A DNA stretch of 64,000 nt from Paralvinella palmiformis. Lineage: Eukaryota; Annelida; Polychaeta; Terebellida; Alvinellidae. This document shows positions 49,150 to 61,401 of the stretch, one piece after another. Positions within the stretch are counted from its first letter, which is position 1. Each line of letters opens with the position of its first letter. Position numbers and translations under genes: made by a program. The stretch spans positions 1 through 64,000 of the forward strand of contig JAODUP010000932.1 in assembly GCA_025642065.1 (NCBI GenBank). The letters are read 5' to 3'. The notes under the pieces were generated by a model. It was not told the DNA's origin. It made no database searches and saw only the letters and a program-made list of their open reading frames with translations.

Positions 49150-50400
49150 GATATTTTACAGTGATAAATTTACATAGCTTTGAAGTCAAGCACATGTGCA
49201 TATCATTGACATAAAAATGATATTTAATGTTGTGAAATTTAATAATTTCACCAAATGGGTTATTATACATGCTCTAATTGTTTGGTCCTAAAATGGATCA
49301 TCGTGAAACATCAAAGTGAAGACCTATCTTTAGTGATGTTTCATCTGCGGCTGAAACACACTGTTAAGGGAATTTTTATTGATGTCAAAAGAAAATGCCA
49401 AATGCTTCACTAATATTGGATGAATGATTACATTGAAAACAGGTCAACACATTTCGATAATATTCGCATTAAACATAATATGCGCATCTATGGATATATT
49501 GTAGGCATTATGTGGGGAATCAAAAGTGATCTTTTTCATTTTGATTGTTATTTCCATCATCACTAACTGCTGACCTTGTTTGACAGGTCTTGTGGAAAAT
49601 GTGTTTTTACATCACGTTCCTAGTTACTGTAAGGAGTTTATTTTGATATTTAATATTAGCCCTCCTTTTCCTCTAATGTTAGGGTATTTACCTTTCTGCA
49701 GATAAACCTATATTTACCAGAGGGCCCCCGTTAAAGAAATATGGCGCCCCAGTCTCTCTGCTATCTTCATAATGTTCTAAGTTAATGTAAGCCAATTATG
49801 TTACGAAAGAGGTTCAGAGATCTCAACGTAATTATAGTTTAACAAGAGGGAGCTTGCCGATTACAAATCCTACGGGCACTTTGTTATAGACGTCTAACAT
49901 CTCATTTACTGTTCACTTACATTTACTTAGGTGTTGAGATGACAGTATATTCTCCACAATCTATTTAATATTTATGCCTGAACACTTTCTTTGTGTAATA
50001 TTTGTTTTCGTATGCAATCGGGGTGTCCATATTAATAACTAACTACACAACCGGATGATCGATCGCCTTTGTGACTACTTAGACAATGGTCACATTATGA
50101 AAGATCACCTACTATAAAGAAGATTAATTCTCTAAAGGATGACTGAATCTGTTGTGTGTGGTCTCTTTGGTGAGCTACATCATTGGCATGCTGATTCAAT
50201 CCATGTAAAACCAATATATTGTAAAGCCTACGAGTTTCAGCATCAAACTTAGTATCCACGTAACAATTTAAATCACCAGGTATTGTTATATCACATTGGA
50301 TTATGGCTATAGTATCAAAATATTTTGTCCATTCATCAAAGAATAGTGTGCTTGTAATACCATTATGTTTATAAGGAAGGGGAATATATATAATATAATA
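49150..50400 (-). pseudogene. Old LINE fragment with endonuclease and RT traces
   Basis: On minus, an endonuclease segment comes first: LFFDEWTKYFDTIAI, then IPGDLNCYVDT (50250-50285), the family's (A)GDFN.HVD active-site motif with Leu for Phe, then DAETRRLYNILVLHGLNQHAN and a damaged HQR.HT (about 50155-50175). Further on is a long decayed region. Near 49310-49190 come SILGP (end of the usual PQGS.LGP), NNPFGEIIKFHNIKYHF and YVND, the remains of Y-A-D-D. It is thus a LINE on minus with endonuclease followed by RT, strongly eroded. The HNIKYHF wording is close to CR1/L2-group elements. The region between 49350 and 50100 has many stops. Confidence 0.65.
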
Positions 50401-51660
50401 TTTAATAGTAAGTGATATCTAAAGTATGATATTTAATGTACTGATAAAATATTTCAGTAAGCACTAGTATCACATTTGAGTATATACAATATATAAGTCT
50501 TACGAAGAGTATTTTAACATATATGTTTTTAGGAGAATTCCTTACATCGCATGAAGTACCGTTGAGTCACTCCTTATTCTTTCTAGTATATAAAGTTCTC
50601 ATTAGATTCTACTAATTATTTGTATTTGTTTTACCTGAATCCGATTAAGATATGTAACATTGTAATACTTCAAATGGTTGTATTAAGAAACTGTACAGTT
50701 GATTCCCATACAATAACCTTATTTAGAAATGTATAACCATGCTACCATATATTCCCTTAGTTTGAAATAACAATTGCGACGCCGTCTAATGTGAGGTGTT
50801 CATAACTGCATCAAGACGAGTTGTAGAGGTCATACATGGCGACATAAACAATCCATCTGGTCTTTTGACATTGGCACAAGTTTTAGTAATATATAATTCA
50901 GAAATATACTGATTTCCCCACAAACTAACTATTTACTTCAGCAAGCATAGTTGCCTAACTATTTTATACTTAGTGAACAGTTGAAGTAGTTATACAGATT
51001 TCAGAAACTTCAACCAGAATTCTAGTATATTTATTTTATTGATGTTTTTCAACTTTATGTTATTGGTAGCTCGCTGAATGAATACTACTTTCGTGATTTC
51101 CCTTGTATTTATATCTAATAAAGTCAGGGTGTTTCAATTATAATCAAGTCAAGAATCACTTTAATTTGTTAGTGAGAAAACATCCAACAATAAGATTTAT
51201 GCAATATCGCTAGCTTGACATTATTCTTCGCAATTGGTAATAAAATGCTGAATGGAAATACCAAGAACTTTTTTGTAATGCCGAATTTTATTACATTCTA
51301 TTTTATCATTTAATATTCACTCCATCAACATTTCAATTTTAATACATAGTATACGATGTTTCAAATGACAGGTTTAACATAAGGATATATATTATTATTA
51401 TCTGCTTCAATAATGGTATCAGTTTTGCATCAGAGATATCTACAAGTAATTATAATATACAACAAATGTTTCCGGTTATCATGTTAGAGTTTAACGTCCC
51501 TCAAAGGTTTATGAAAGTACTCATACTGCACGGGAAGCTGCCGTTGTTGTAAATTGAAACATGCAAAAGAAATATTGGGTAGGTAATCAACAATTAACAA
51601 CGATAAATATATATTTCCTGTGTCTGCGAAGGCTTATATATTTGTGTATGTGCGTGTATG
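50401..51660. other. No recognised feature
   Basis: Anonymous AT-rich sequence between the old LINE and a microsatellite. It might include further LINE 5' sequence, but I see no motif. Confidence 0.4.
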
Positions 51661-51665
51661 TATGT

Positions 51666-51843
<178 letters not shown>

Positions 51844-54760
51844 TGATATTAGGACAAAATAATCAAGTCTAAGTTATGTCTTATGCCCATTAGCCAAGTA
51901 ATGTATCTCCTGAGTGTCATTGAGTTTCGTCCGTCTAAAGACACCCACTGGGTTAAAAACTGATATCCCATAAGATCTACTTATCCATTACTTTGTAGTG
52001 TCCTAGTTGCCCTCTGCCTCATCAAAAACCTCGCATTTAGTAGGGATATGATTTCACATACCTAATGTGATATTTTAATATGAATTAGGTTCTAAAGATA
52101 CAGGTGTAATTTATCTATACACAAAACACTACATGTCTATTTTAATGTGTTCTCACCAAGCTATCATACGTATCAACTCTTAAATATACAAGGTTTAGCA
52201 TTTTATTACATTTCTGAAGTATATTACTAAATTAGTAAGACAAAACAGGTAGCACTTATTACTAAATATAAAAACTAAACCAAGTACTAGTTATGCTATA
52301 CAAATATATTATTATTTCATTGACATCTCGTGAGAGAATCAAATACAATGCGCAAGATGCTAAGAATTTGGCATTTATTTAGAATCTATTAAAGTGTATT
52401 GTTATATTGGTATTGACTTCCACACTAAACATCTGCATTTTGCTGATGATGTTTAGAATAAATTTAGAACCCTTCTATGAAAAGTTTAATAATGACACCA
52501 AGGTCGTAATCTTATTCTTCCAACGCCTATCCCTGTTCATAGGTACACAAATATCGTTTGTTATAACAAAAAATGTATGCCATTCTTCCTAGTGTTATAT
52601 AAGTATTATATGTCTCAGATTAATGCGCCCCGTAACATTATCTTACTTTGATATTCTTATTATTGTGTGTTAAATATGACGAAGCTTTAAACTGTCTGTA
52701 GTAGTCCAATGCTATGACTCAAGTCTATTCAATGTCTAACAATATTAACTGTCTTTCATTTCCTCGATGTTCATCAAAACCAAGGTTTTTAACGCATAAT
52801 ATCTTGACCTTGGAGGATCTATCCTTAAAGTTATCATGCCCCAACCTTACTCCAATCTACAGCCCAGGAACATTACTAAATACTTGAATGTTAAAGAGAA
52901 CGAGTCATGGCCAACCCGATTTCAAATTCTCTCGCTAGAAAAGTCTTTCACTCCTTTCTCTAATCTCAATTAGGTCGAAAGGTATGTGGCTACTTATCAC
53001 AACCGATAATGTAAATATTCGTGATTTCAAGAGTAAACAAATATACGGTTATTATAATTATCCTATACTTGTTTATTACCTTTTAAACCATACATAACCG
53101 GATAAGAATGACATTTAATGGTGACAGTGATCTTTTCTATTTTAGTGGCAGCTATTATTACCAATAATAATTGGTCTTATCTTAGTATTAAGCCAATACA
53201 TCGTATATAGAAGTAACGTAACACTAGCATAATGTAGCAGAGTTTTAAATATTTATGGCAACATATTAGAGTTTTAATTAGACGCACAATCCAGTGCCAC
53301 CAAGCACGATAATATAAATTTCACACAACCAGGAATGATGCCAGTAATTCTTAATAAAGATTGCATGTGTACAATGTGTTACATTTCATATTTTGTAATT
53401 TTGTATTCGCTATAACGACTAGGTTTATCAATGTTCTATTATTTTGTCAATCAACTGAATGTGTGTGTCCTTTTTTATGATACCACATGCACAGAGGCCT
53501 ATATTTTAAAGGGTGTTGTTCATGTAGTTCATGGTGACTGTCAGCGATCCTGCAGATTCTAGTTAAATTATGTGCAGTTGTGTACCGCATAAATATATAA
53601 TGTGGTGTATAACTTTATTACATTGTTTAAGTATTATCAGAGGATGTCTTCACGTTGTAAAATTCCCCTCAAAGGCCACTGTTTCCTACATCTGTATAAT
53701 AAATATACGCTAAAATATTTTAGCACGTAGATAAAGCCATTGCCGATGTCGAGCTAAGCTATCGCTTGACACTCTGATAAATCGAGATTGCGAGGCATAT
53801 ACAGTGGAGAGGTTAAGCGTATAATACCATTAAGAAAACTTCTGGTATTAGTCGTATTCACTAACTTAATTACTAGCTATCGAGAAGACAATAACAATTG
53901 TATATTTTATATCTCATTTTCACTTTGCTTCTGTAGTATCTTACAACAAACGTCGCCTCCCCAAAAGACATATGGACAATGGTCAAAGCATTTGTATACC
54001 GATAAACTTCACTCTTAAAGCATAAATGCTTTTGCTTACTTATCAACCTTAAAATAAAGTTTTAAGTCGATAGATATGTTCACCTTGAAAAGAAATTCAC
54101 ATTAATTAGAAATGCTAATGGTTTATTGTTCAATGGCAATATTTGATGGATTAAAATAGTTAAAATATAAAGACTGATGACAGACAAGAACTACCAGCCA
54201 GATAAACGTAGAGTTTCACTCAAACCAGATATGTGCCTATTCAGTTTCTCAACACACCAAGAGTTTAAAAGAAGACGCCTAATTTCTTTTAGCCTAAACT
54301 AAACCTACTTGACCAAATTCGTAACACGATTATCTATAAAAACGCAATAACAGTGTGTATGTTGAATCCCATGATTTATTAACTTTCATGAGTTTCGATC
54401 ATAAAAAGGTATTAACATCAAAAAAGCGTAAAGATTTATTTCCAGTACAGGGTAGCTTAATGTACATCCTCCCTGATCAGGTTCACTTGAGTAGTCCGGA
54501 AGGATTGAACCAAACTGTTCTGAGGATGGTCACACCCATATAGTTTACACCGTTTATCGCTGTCACCAATCAGTCATATAGTAAGATAAAAAGGTATTCT
54601 CTGACATCATGCATTAAAAGTTTAGCCACTACAGCGTCGGAGTCCATTAGTATCTGACGTTGATTCATCTTATCACACACTATTCTGGATAAGAGCTCTC
54701 ATAAAAGGTAAGTTGTCCAGCATGGTATTGTTTTCCCTGTCTCCCTCTATCTATATATCT
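51844..54760. other. Longest stretch with neither repeat nor coding match (2.9 kb)
   Basis: No microsatellite, transposon motif or repeat partner was seen. Open frames reach only 76 codons (53788-54018 plus). If any non-repetitive host sequence is present in this window, this is one of the likelier places, together with 36.4-38.9 kb. Confidence 0.4.
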
Positions 54761-54765
54761 ATCTA

Positions 54766-54861
<96 letters not shown>
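54738..54861. repeat. (CTAT)n leading into (TA)n
   Basis: A few tctatctatatatct units, then about 92 bases of pure TA. Confidence 0.92.
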
Positions 54862-54863
<2 letters not shown>

Positions 54864-56722
54864 GTTTTCCATGTCATGGTGCTACTTCAGTCAATTACAG
54901 CAATATTTATAAAACTATATTGTTTCCATTAACTGTATTTAAGTATTTTATGGAAAACGTTCTATTCGATGGCATATATTAACCTGGACTACAACTGTTA
55001 ATACATTCCGGAGTAATTAGAATAATTGACCATCTACCGGTCCTTTTGCGACATCGCTGTGATATATTTACTATAACTCTTTTAAACACTGGAATGCAAT
55101 CCTGATAATTTACATGAACGATCACCGTCTATCACCAGACTAAACTCTTTCTAAATTCTTGTTAAAAATAAATGTTTTATAAATCGTTTTCAATGTCGGG
55201 GTGTTTCATTACTCTGGCACTACGTGAGCTAAATTTCGCACATTACTTTTATAACTGTTGTTAATTTTTTTATCCACATTCCCCACAATCTGATTTTTAC
55301 CTAAAATGTTAGAATACTGTTATGTCAACATTATATTTAAGAATTGCGGTCTTTAATTCCCTAGTAAAACAAATATAAATGTATTTCATATCGAATAAAT
55401 GTGTGTCCTTTTGTTACCTTGTGAATTTGTTGTTATTAAATAACTTTTTTTCCTGTCCAGTGTGCAGTACTTATTATTTAACACGATAATATATGCTGCA
55501 TTGACAATCACACGGATACATATTATAGCTATGTAACAAGTATTATAATGGTAAATCACATATATGTTAATTACTTTATTTGGAGGATGAATTTAAACAC
55601 ATATTTCCATATTGTTTGTTAATCTTGAATTATTGCTTATTCCGTAGACATTTTACAGTCTTTAAACTCTATATTTGCTTCAATATAAAATATAATGTAC
55701 TTAATATTGTTTCGTTTTTATTATAGCAATAGGGTGTCACTCCTATGTATCAACTTATAGATGGGGTTTTCAGTTAATATATTAAAGACACTGTCATACA
55801 TGGGTACTTGTAGATCAGAAGTTCATAATATAGCTAAAGTATGAAGACATTAAACATTAATAGGCCTAGGTATATATAGCGATAGGCTTATATATGCATA
55901 CACATCTAAGAACTCGGACAGACGTAGTATAGATCTACATCATCATCATGATCAGATGACGCATGAATATAAAAGTAGTTTTAATACATGAAGTCATGAA
56001 TTAAATGCAGACGCCTGAGCTAAGCAGCCCATATGTTGTATATTAATCTGTAAATTCTCCCAATGAATGTTATGATCTTTGTGCCTATTCTACATATAGA
56101 ATACCTGGTTGACACTACAGTACTGTACCTTGTGTTTAAGTAATATACTGCAGGAGTGTAAAGCAAATTTGTATCAATAATAACAAATACAACCAGGAAT
56201 AATTGAGCCAACAACACCTTTCGAAAAATTGCATATTCATTTGAACCAGACTGTACTTTTGATGATTGATAACAAAATCCTCAGCGCCGTTTTGCACCTT
56301 AAAGACAATATAATTCCAGGTAACAATTGACCAGGATAGTAATATATTTTTAATAAAATATCCTGTAATTTTGGTGGAAATTGTTTTATTTAAATTTTGG
56401 TCACATTTTCAAGATTAAATATCTGGGAGCTATAAAATGTTTGTTATAAATGTTTTTTAGTAAATGTGATGATAAACTGAATAGCGAAAAAGAGAGCTAC
56501 TTACTACAAGTCGTGACGCCCTCACGGCAAAACGGAAGGTGCGACCTGGTTAACTAGGCTCTCACATGATCTACCATGATCAGTACAAATTCACATGTCC
56601 GGTATGTAGCATTGATACAATAGATATGTGTATGCGTTACATTTGAACCTAATATATATACGATGGATTGAAAAAGTAGGATTAAGACCAGATGTAGCAT
56701 TTGGACCACAAAAATATCAAAA

Positions 56723-56724
<2 letters not shown>
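54862..56724. other. No recognised feature
   Basis: Anonymous AT-rich sequence. A catcatcatgatcag stretch near 55940 is too short to name. Confidence 0.4.

Positions 56725-56804
<80 letters not shown>
56725..56804. repeat. (TA)n microsatellite
   Basis: About 78 bases of TA with a phase break at 56752. Confidence 0.92.
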
Positions 56805-56805
<1 letters not shown>

Positions 56806-57144
56806 ATAATTCACAAATATATTATATCTCTAATGTAATTATTCAAGTAAATTTATACGACAATCACATGTAAATATGAATTAGCTTAGCATTCAATATA
56901 TATTGCAAAACTCAAAATCAATTAATATAAATAATATGCGTAGAAATATTGACAAACGAAGCTCTTTCCTCTTCTATTATAAATAATGTATATGTTAAAT
57001 CGCTAAGACACCAAAAGGCTAAATTAAAAATATTTATTTAAAGCTGTTTATTCGGCAAAACACTTTAAAATAAAATGAACTAAGTTTTAATATTCCTAAA
57101 TGAACACTTTCTTATCTGAGTCATTAAATTCTAATATTTACTTT

Positions 57145-57420
57145 TATGGAATAAGAGCGGCATATAACATGGTCAGCCACCCACAGCTTTATGACATAGT
57201 AAAGAGTTCTGTAAATATCGGCATTATTTTAAAATGAGATTATTGAAAAACTTTACTCAAGCTTTTAAAAAGTGCATGAACACGTCCTGAATTTTGGATA
57301 CCAAGTTCTATGATGAAGGTGACGCATATAAACGTCCGTAGTGGAATAATCTTTGGAGTTATTTTGTCGCCGCTTATTTTCACGCGCTTGAAATTCAAAT
57401 CATCCAGTGAAATAACCTGA
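57145..57420 (+). pseudogene. Non-LTR reverse transcriptase remnant
   Basis: Three frames join into a recognisable RT palm piece. GIRAAYNMVSHPQLYDIVKS (57148-57207) corresponds to the D-x-x-x-A-(F/Y)-D-x-V...L motif. A frame near 57240 gives IIEKLYSSF and KCMNTS. A third frame gives VRSGIIFGVILSPLIFT (about 57332-57385), the G-V-x-Q-G-x-x-L-S-P-L-L-F motif. Both Asp of the first motif are altered. The wording (AYN.V, LSPLIFT) differs from the CR1/L2 fragments in this window and suggests another clade, perhaps RTE-like. No YADD motif follows. Confidence 0.45.
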
Positions 57421-57714
57421 TATTTTACGCATTAAAGAGTTTTTGATATGAATAATTTCAGTAATTCTTTCTTTACCAAAAATAACGAAAAGTAACAAAA
57501 CATTTAATTTTTTTTAAACCATGACAAAAGTAGCTTTACCATTCAACAAAATTGTTTTGTTATTATGTAGTCAGATTTTAGTCATAACTTCAGTTAATTT
57601 CACTCTCCCACTCAAATGCCGATTACTAAGAAATGGTTCATTGCTTTAGTAACTTATTATTCTTAATACATTAAATATACTTTACAGGGATTTTTTTTCC
57701 TTCAGCGCCTCATC

Positions 57715-57860
57715 ATAGGCAGCTCCGCAACATGTAGCATTGCTAGCCACATACCTCTAACAGCTGGGTTCAAGCCCCGACTGCGGCTATTTTAGAAGAA
57801 TGTTTTGTCCTTCACTTCTCATCAAGAGCTTTGGAGATCGCTTGGCCCCTATATTCCATT
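57715..57860 (+). mobile_element. tRNA-derived SINE head
   Basis: acatgtagcattgctagcc (about 57740-57758) resembles an A-box region. acatacctctaacagc and then gggttcaagccccgac (57778-57790) contain gttcaagcc, a full B-box match. The acatacctctaa block is shared with the SINE remnant near 30155. The remaining body decays without a tail repeat. Not a functional tRNA: the acceptor arms do not pair. Confidence 0.6.
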
Positions 57861-58335
57861 AAGTATATCATTATGATATGAATCATAGACATATGTAATG
57901 CCTACACTTTAAACTCTTATAATAATTGCTATTATACAGTTCTTAAAGAGGCCATTAAATATGTTTGATAAGCCTAGTTTAAAATATAGTGAATACATCG
58001 TAATATCTGGATGTTATCCCAAGATCCACGAAAGCTTCCATTTGGTAACTATTAATACATACTATATATTAAGATCTAAGGTTCTAATAAATTATAGATC
58101 TACTTCATTTTTTAACCAGAAGTATACAATGGGCAATTGATTAGCATCCAAACAAGTAGATATTTGTATAGCGTTTATAAATTATAGTGTTAGATGGCAA
58201 ACCTTGTATGTTGACCTGTAATATGGGGGACAGCGATTATGTCAAATGGTATTATAATCATAATGTAAATATTACAAAGATTCCGAAATAGCACATCACA
58301 TACTTCACAAATATCAGAATAATACAAAGCTCTAT
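57861..58335. other. No recognised feature
   Basis: Anonymous AT-rich sequence following the SINE head. Confidence 0.4.
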
Positions 58336-58349
58336 ATTTAAAATCACAG

Positions 58350-58406
58350 TTTCATCTCTTTCCCTCTTTTATTCTCTACCTATCTCTCTCTACTTCTCTC
58401 TCTTTC

Positions 58407-58451
<45 letters not shown>

Positions 58452-58469
58452 TCTCTTCTCCCTCCCTCC

Positions 58470-58510
<41 letters not shown>
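58350..58510. repeat. Compound CT/(TA)n/(CT)n microsatellite
   Basis: CT-rich (58350-58410), TA (58411-58449), CT (58450-58508). Confidence 0.92.
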
Positions 58511-58511
<1 letters not shown>

Positions 58512-59285
58512 CTCTAACCAGTTGCTAATTATGTTATTTTATTTTCAGAGTAAATATAAAGAGACTCTGTATAGAGAAAGTACATAATTATTTATAGATT
58601 GCTTGTATCTTTCTCTGGAAACGCATCAATAGAATATTAACTTTTAAACACGCGTACTATGAATAGACCATTTCAGATGAAGAAACTTCGGATATGAATT
58701 TGTGATACTATATGCACGAATATAATGTTGAAAAGTATGGATCAAATGCCTAGTATTGTTTGCATATGAAGCCAGTCGATTGGTCTGATAACCACCGAAC
58801 AGAGCCACTGGTTGTTTCTGTTTGATCACATACCCCAGACACTATTCATTACACAAAGCAAATTATGGCAAACAAGTGTTGCAGGTGCGTCTTAATGAGT
58901 GACTTATTGCGGGAACACATAGATATGTTTCAGATAGTACAGTTGTAAAATGTTGATTTGTACAATAATGAATGTTAGTATTTCATGTTATTTGAAATTG
59001 AATTAGATTATGCCTAAAATAGGTTGGTCTCTTTATGATGACAGGTTAAATCGCTCATATTAGGAGCAATCATCGTATTTGTGGAAATCCTTGACGGAGG
59101 AATGGCTGATATCTCACCGCTTCCTATAGTACGCGGCAATCTGGATAAAGGTTTCTAAACAGATTTTGTTTGAATTGGTCTATTATGTTTTAATTATGTG
59201 ATATACTACGAAATAAATATTTTAAATTTTAAAAATAAATTTGGTAAAATTTTTATTTTTTAACATGAAAAAATTATGTTTTTAA
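58511..59285. other. No recognised feature
   Basis: Anonymous sequence; the open frame at 58644-58829 minus has no domain. Confidence 0.4.
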
Positions 59286-59289
59286 AAAG

Positions 59290-60285
59290 GCAAATTAAAA
59301 TTAAAGTGAATAAATTGGGTTACTCCAGCAATATTTCAATTTCAATTTTTGGTATTCCAGTTTTTTTTAAAGTAATTTAAATTTCAATCATAACTGCCCC
59401 TTAATTTCAAAGTATTTAAAAAAAAATTATTTCGTTAGTTTTCTTTAAAAGTAATTAAGCATGTTTAAAACTAAGATATGTCAACATATAGGGGTTAAAA
59501 AATATTGACAATTTTCATTCTCCAGGAAATTTATAAATTATAGAAAACATTTGTAATACCATGTTTTAATAAAAAATTTTGGTTCCCGAATTTCTAAATC
59601 GCCCTAAAAACTATTTTGTTGTAATGCCGCATCCATAGGATATACATGTTTATAATAATAATATTATTATTATATAATTAATTCAAACTATACTATATTG
59701 CTTAATTAATTATGCAATCACGATTACCGTTTTGTGTAATAAATAAGATATTTGTTGAACGCCATGGAAAATGACGTTTTAACACAGTCATAACTGGATT
59801 AAATCCGAGTAAATTTAGTTATTTTTTATACATGTGATTAATGAAATATATGTTTACAGCAATTAAATAGAACTAAGTTCAAATATAAAATATCAAATGT
59901 GAATAAATTCAGGTTTACTCTACAGCAATATTTAAACATATTGGAATTTTTGTGGATATGTCTATGTTTTTTTGTAAATTATAGAATTCCCTAGAGTTAT
60001 CATATCACTAACTGTCACCTTTCAATTACAAAGTATTTAAAGAACATATAGATATATTTCGTAGTCAGTGCCTAACAGTAATTATCAGCATCGTTACATT
60101 AGATGCTCAGTGTCAAGCATATAGCGTTAGAAACATATATACTGACAGTTCATGAATCATTCTACTCAGGAATTAATACTTCATTAAAACTTGTCGCTGG
60201 AAGTACCATGCCAATTATTATCAAGAAGATTGGTATAGGAAAATTAAACGCTGAATTACATCCCCAAATCGCCCTAATACTATAA
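59290..60285. repeat. Old tandem duplication, two units of about 0.6 kb
   Basis: Blocks occur twice in the same order: gtgaataaatt..ggttactc.agcaatattt (59306 and 59898), ct..cc.tt.aatt.caaagtatttaaa (59394 and 60014), atttcgttag/atttcgtagt (59430 and 60055) and aatcgccctaa.a.cta (59597 and 60266). Spacing is about 590-665 bases, so the units have gained or lost sequence. Non-coding; the 60-codon frame at 60103-60285 lies in the second unit only. Confidence 0.65.
59654..59678. repeat. Perfect AT palindrome
   Basis: ataataataatattattatt and its neighbouring bases form a short perfect inverted repeat without a spacer, inside the tandem duplication. It could extrude as a cruciform; no function is implied. 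Confidence 0.7.
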
Positions 60286-61274
60286 TGTGGGCCTTGAAAT
60301 ATACGTGATATTGGAACATTTTCTAATAATTAGGTTAAAATGCACTTAAATATATTTTGATCTCCTGTAAAACATAGCTGCAAATATTACTACTTGGCAA
60401 TTGTGCTTATTTTCTTGAGAAAGTTCGTCTTTTATTTTTAGATATTCGATTCATTTTGAAATAGTCCAATCTGTTAAGACTTTATATTAACAGTTATTTA
60501 TCAGCAATGGATATTTTATTCCACGAATATTTTGTCTTAGCGATTTATATTTATAATACATGACATTAAATGACACAACTCTGGTTCAGCATTCACGGAA
60601 AGTAACTGCCTGTATATATTGTAACAGTATCGAATTCATATTTTATACCAATCGAACTATATGTTTAATTGAGATTGATACTGTGTATTATCTGCGATAT
60701 AAATTACAGTTTTTATTCTAATTAATAAATATGTCATCACCAAATTCCTATACCTCTGTAATTAGAGAATGGGTTCAAACTATTTAATTAAGATAACGAT
60801 AGCCATCAATGATGTGAGTCACACAACCCTAATTAAGCGTGTGAGTCATGATAACGTATCTTAGTCAATGGATCACACTGTAGCCTATGGCATAATCTCA
60901 CATTTTCTGATTTGCTTAGATATAAAGTTTTTAATTTAAAAGTTAACAGTACTTGAAATGTCCAAAAACAAATATAATACACTGATGAAATTGCGTAAAT
61001 ATACTTTATTTCAAAATATTCTTGTTTATACAATTAACAATATAATCTGCATGTATCTTTCCTTAAGTAATCAATTAATTATTAATAATGAAAGTTAGGT
61101 AAGCTTTATATTGCCAATAAAGACGGAAGTACATTTTAAAACATAGACATGCTTGTGACAATTACATAATAAATGGAATAAATGTCCTATCGAACTGTCA
61201 ATTGAAACTAACACTTGATTCTTCTACGTTTTATTATGTTATTCTTCTTCTACGTATTACGTATTATCTGCATA

Positions 61275-61276
<2 letters not shown>
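60286..61276. other. No recognised feature
   Basis: Anonymous AT-rich sequence before the TA microsatellite. Confidence 0.4.

Positions 61277-61277
<1 letters not shown>

Positions 61278-61351
<74 letters not shown>
61278..61351. repeat. (TA)n microsatellite
   Basis: About 72 bases of TA with one phase break near 61311. Confidence 0.92.
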
Positions 61352-61401
61352 TGTACGAAAATGTGAATATATATAGAACGACACTTCCGCCAAAGTTTGT
61401 A

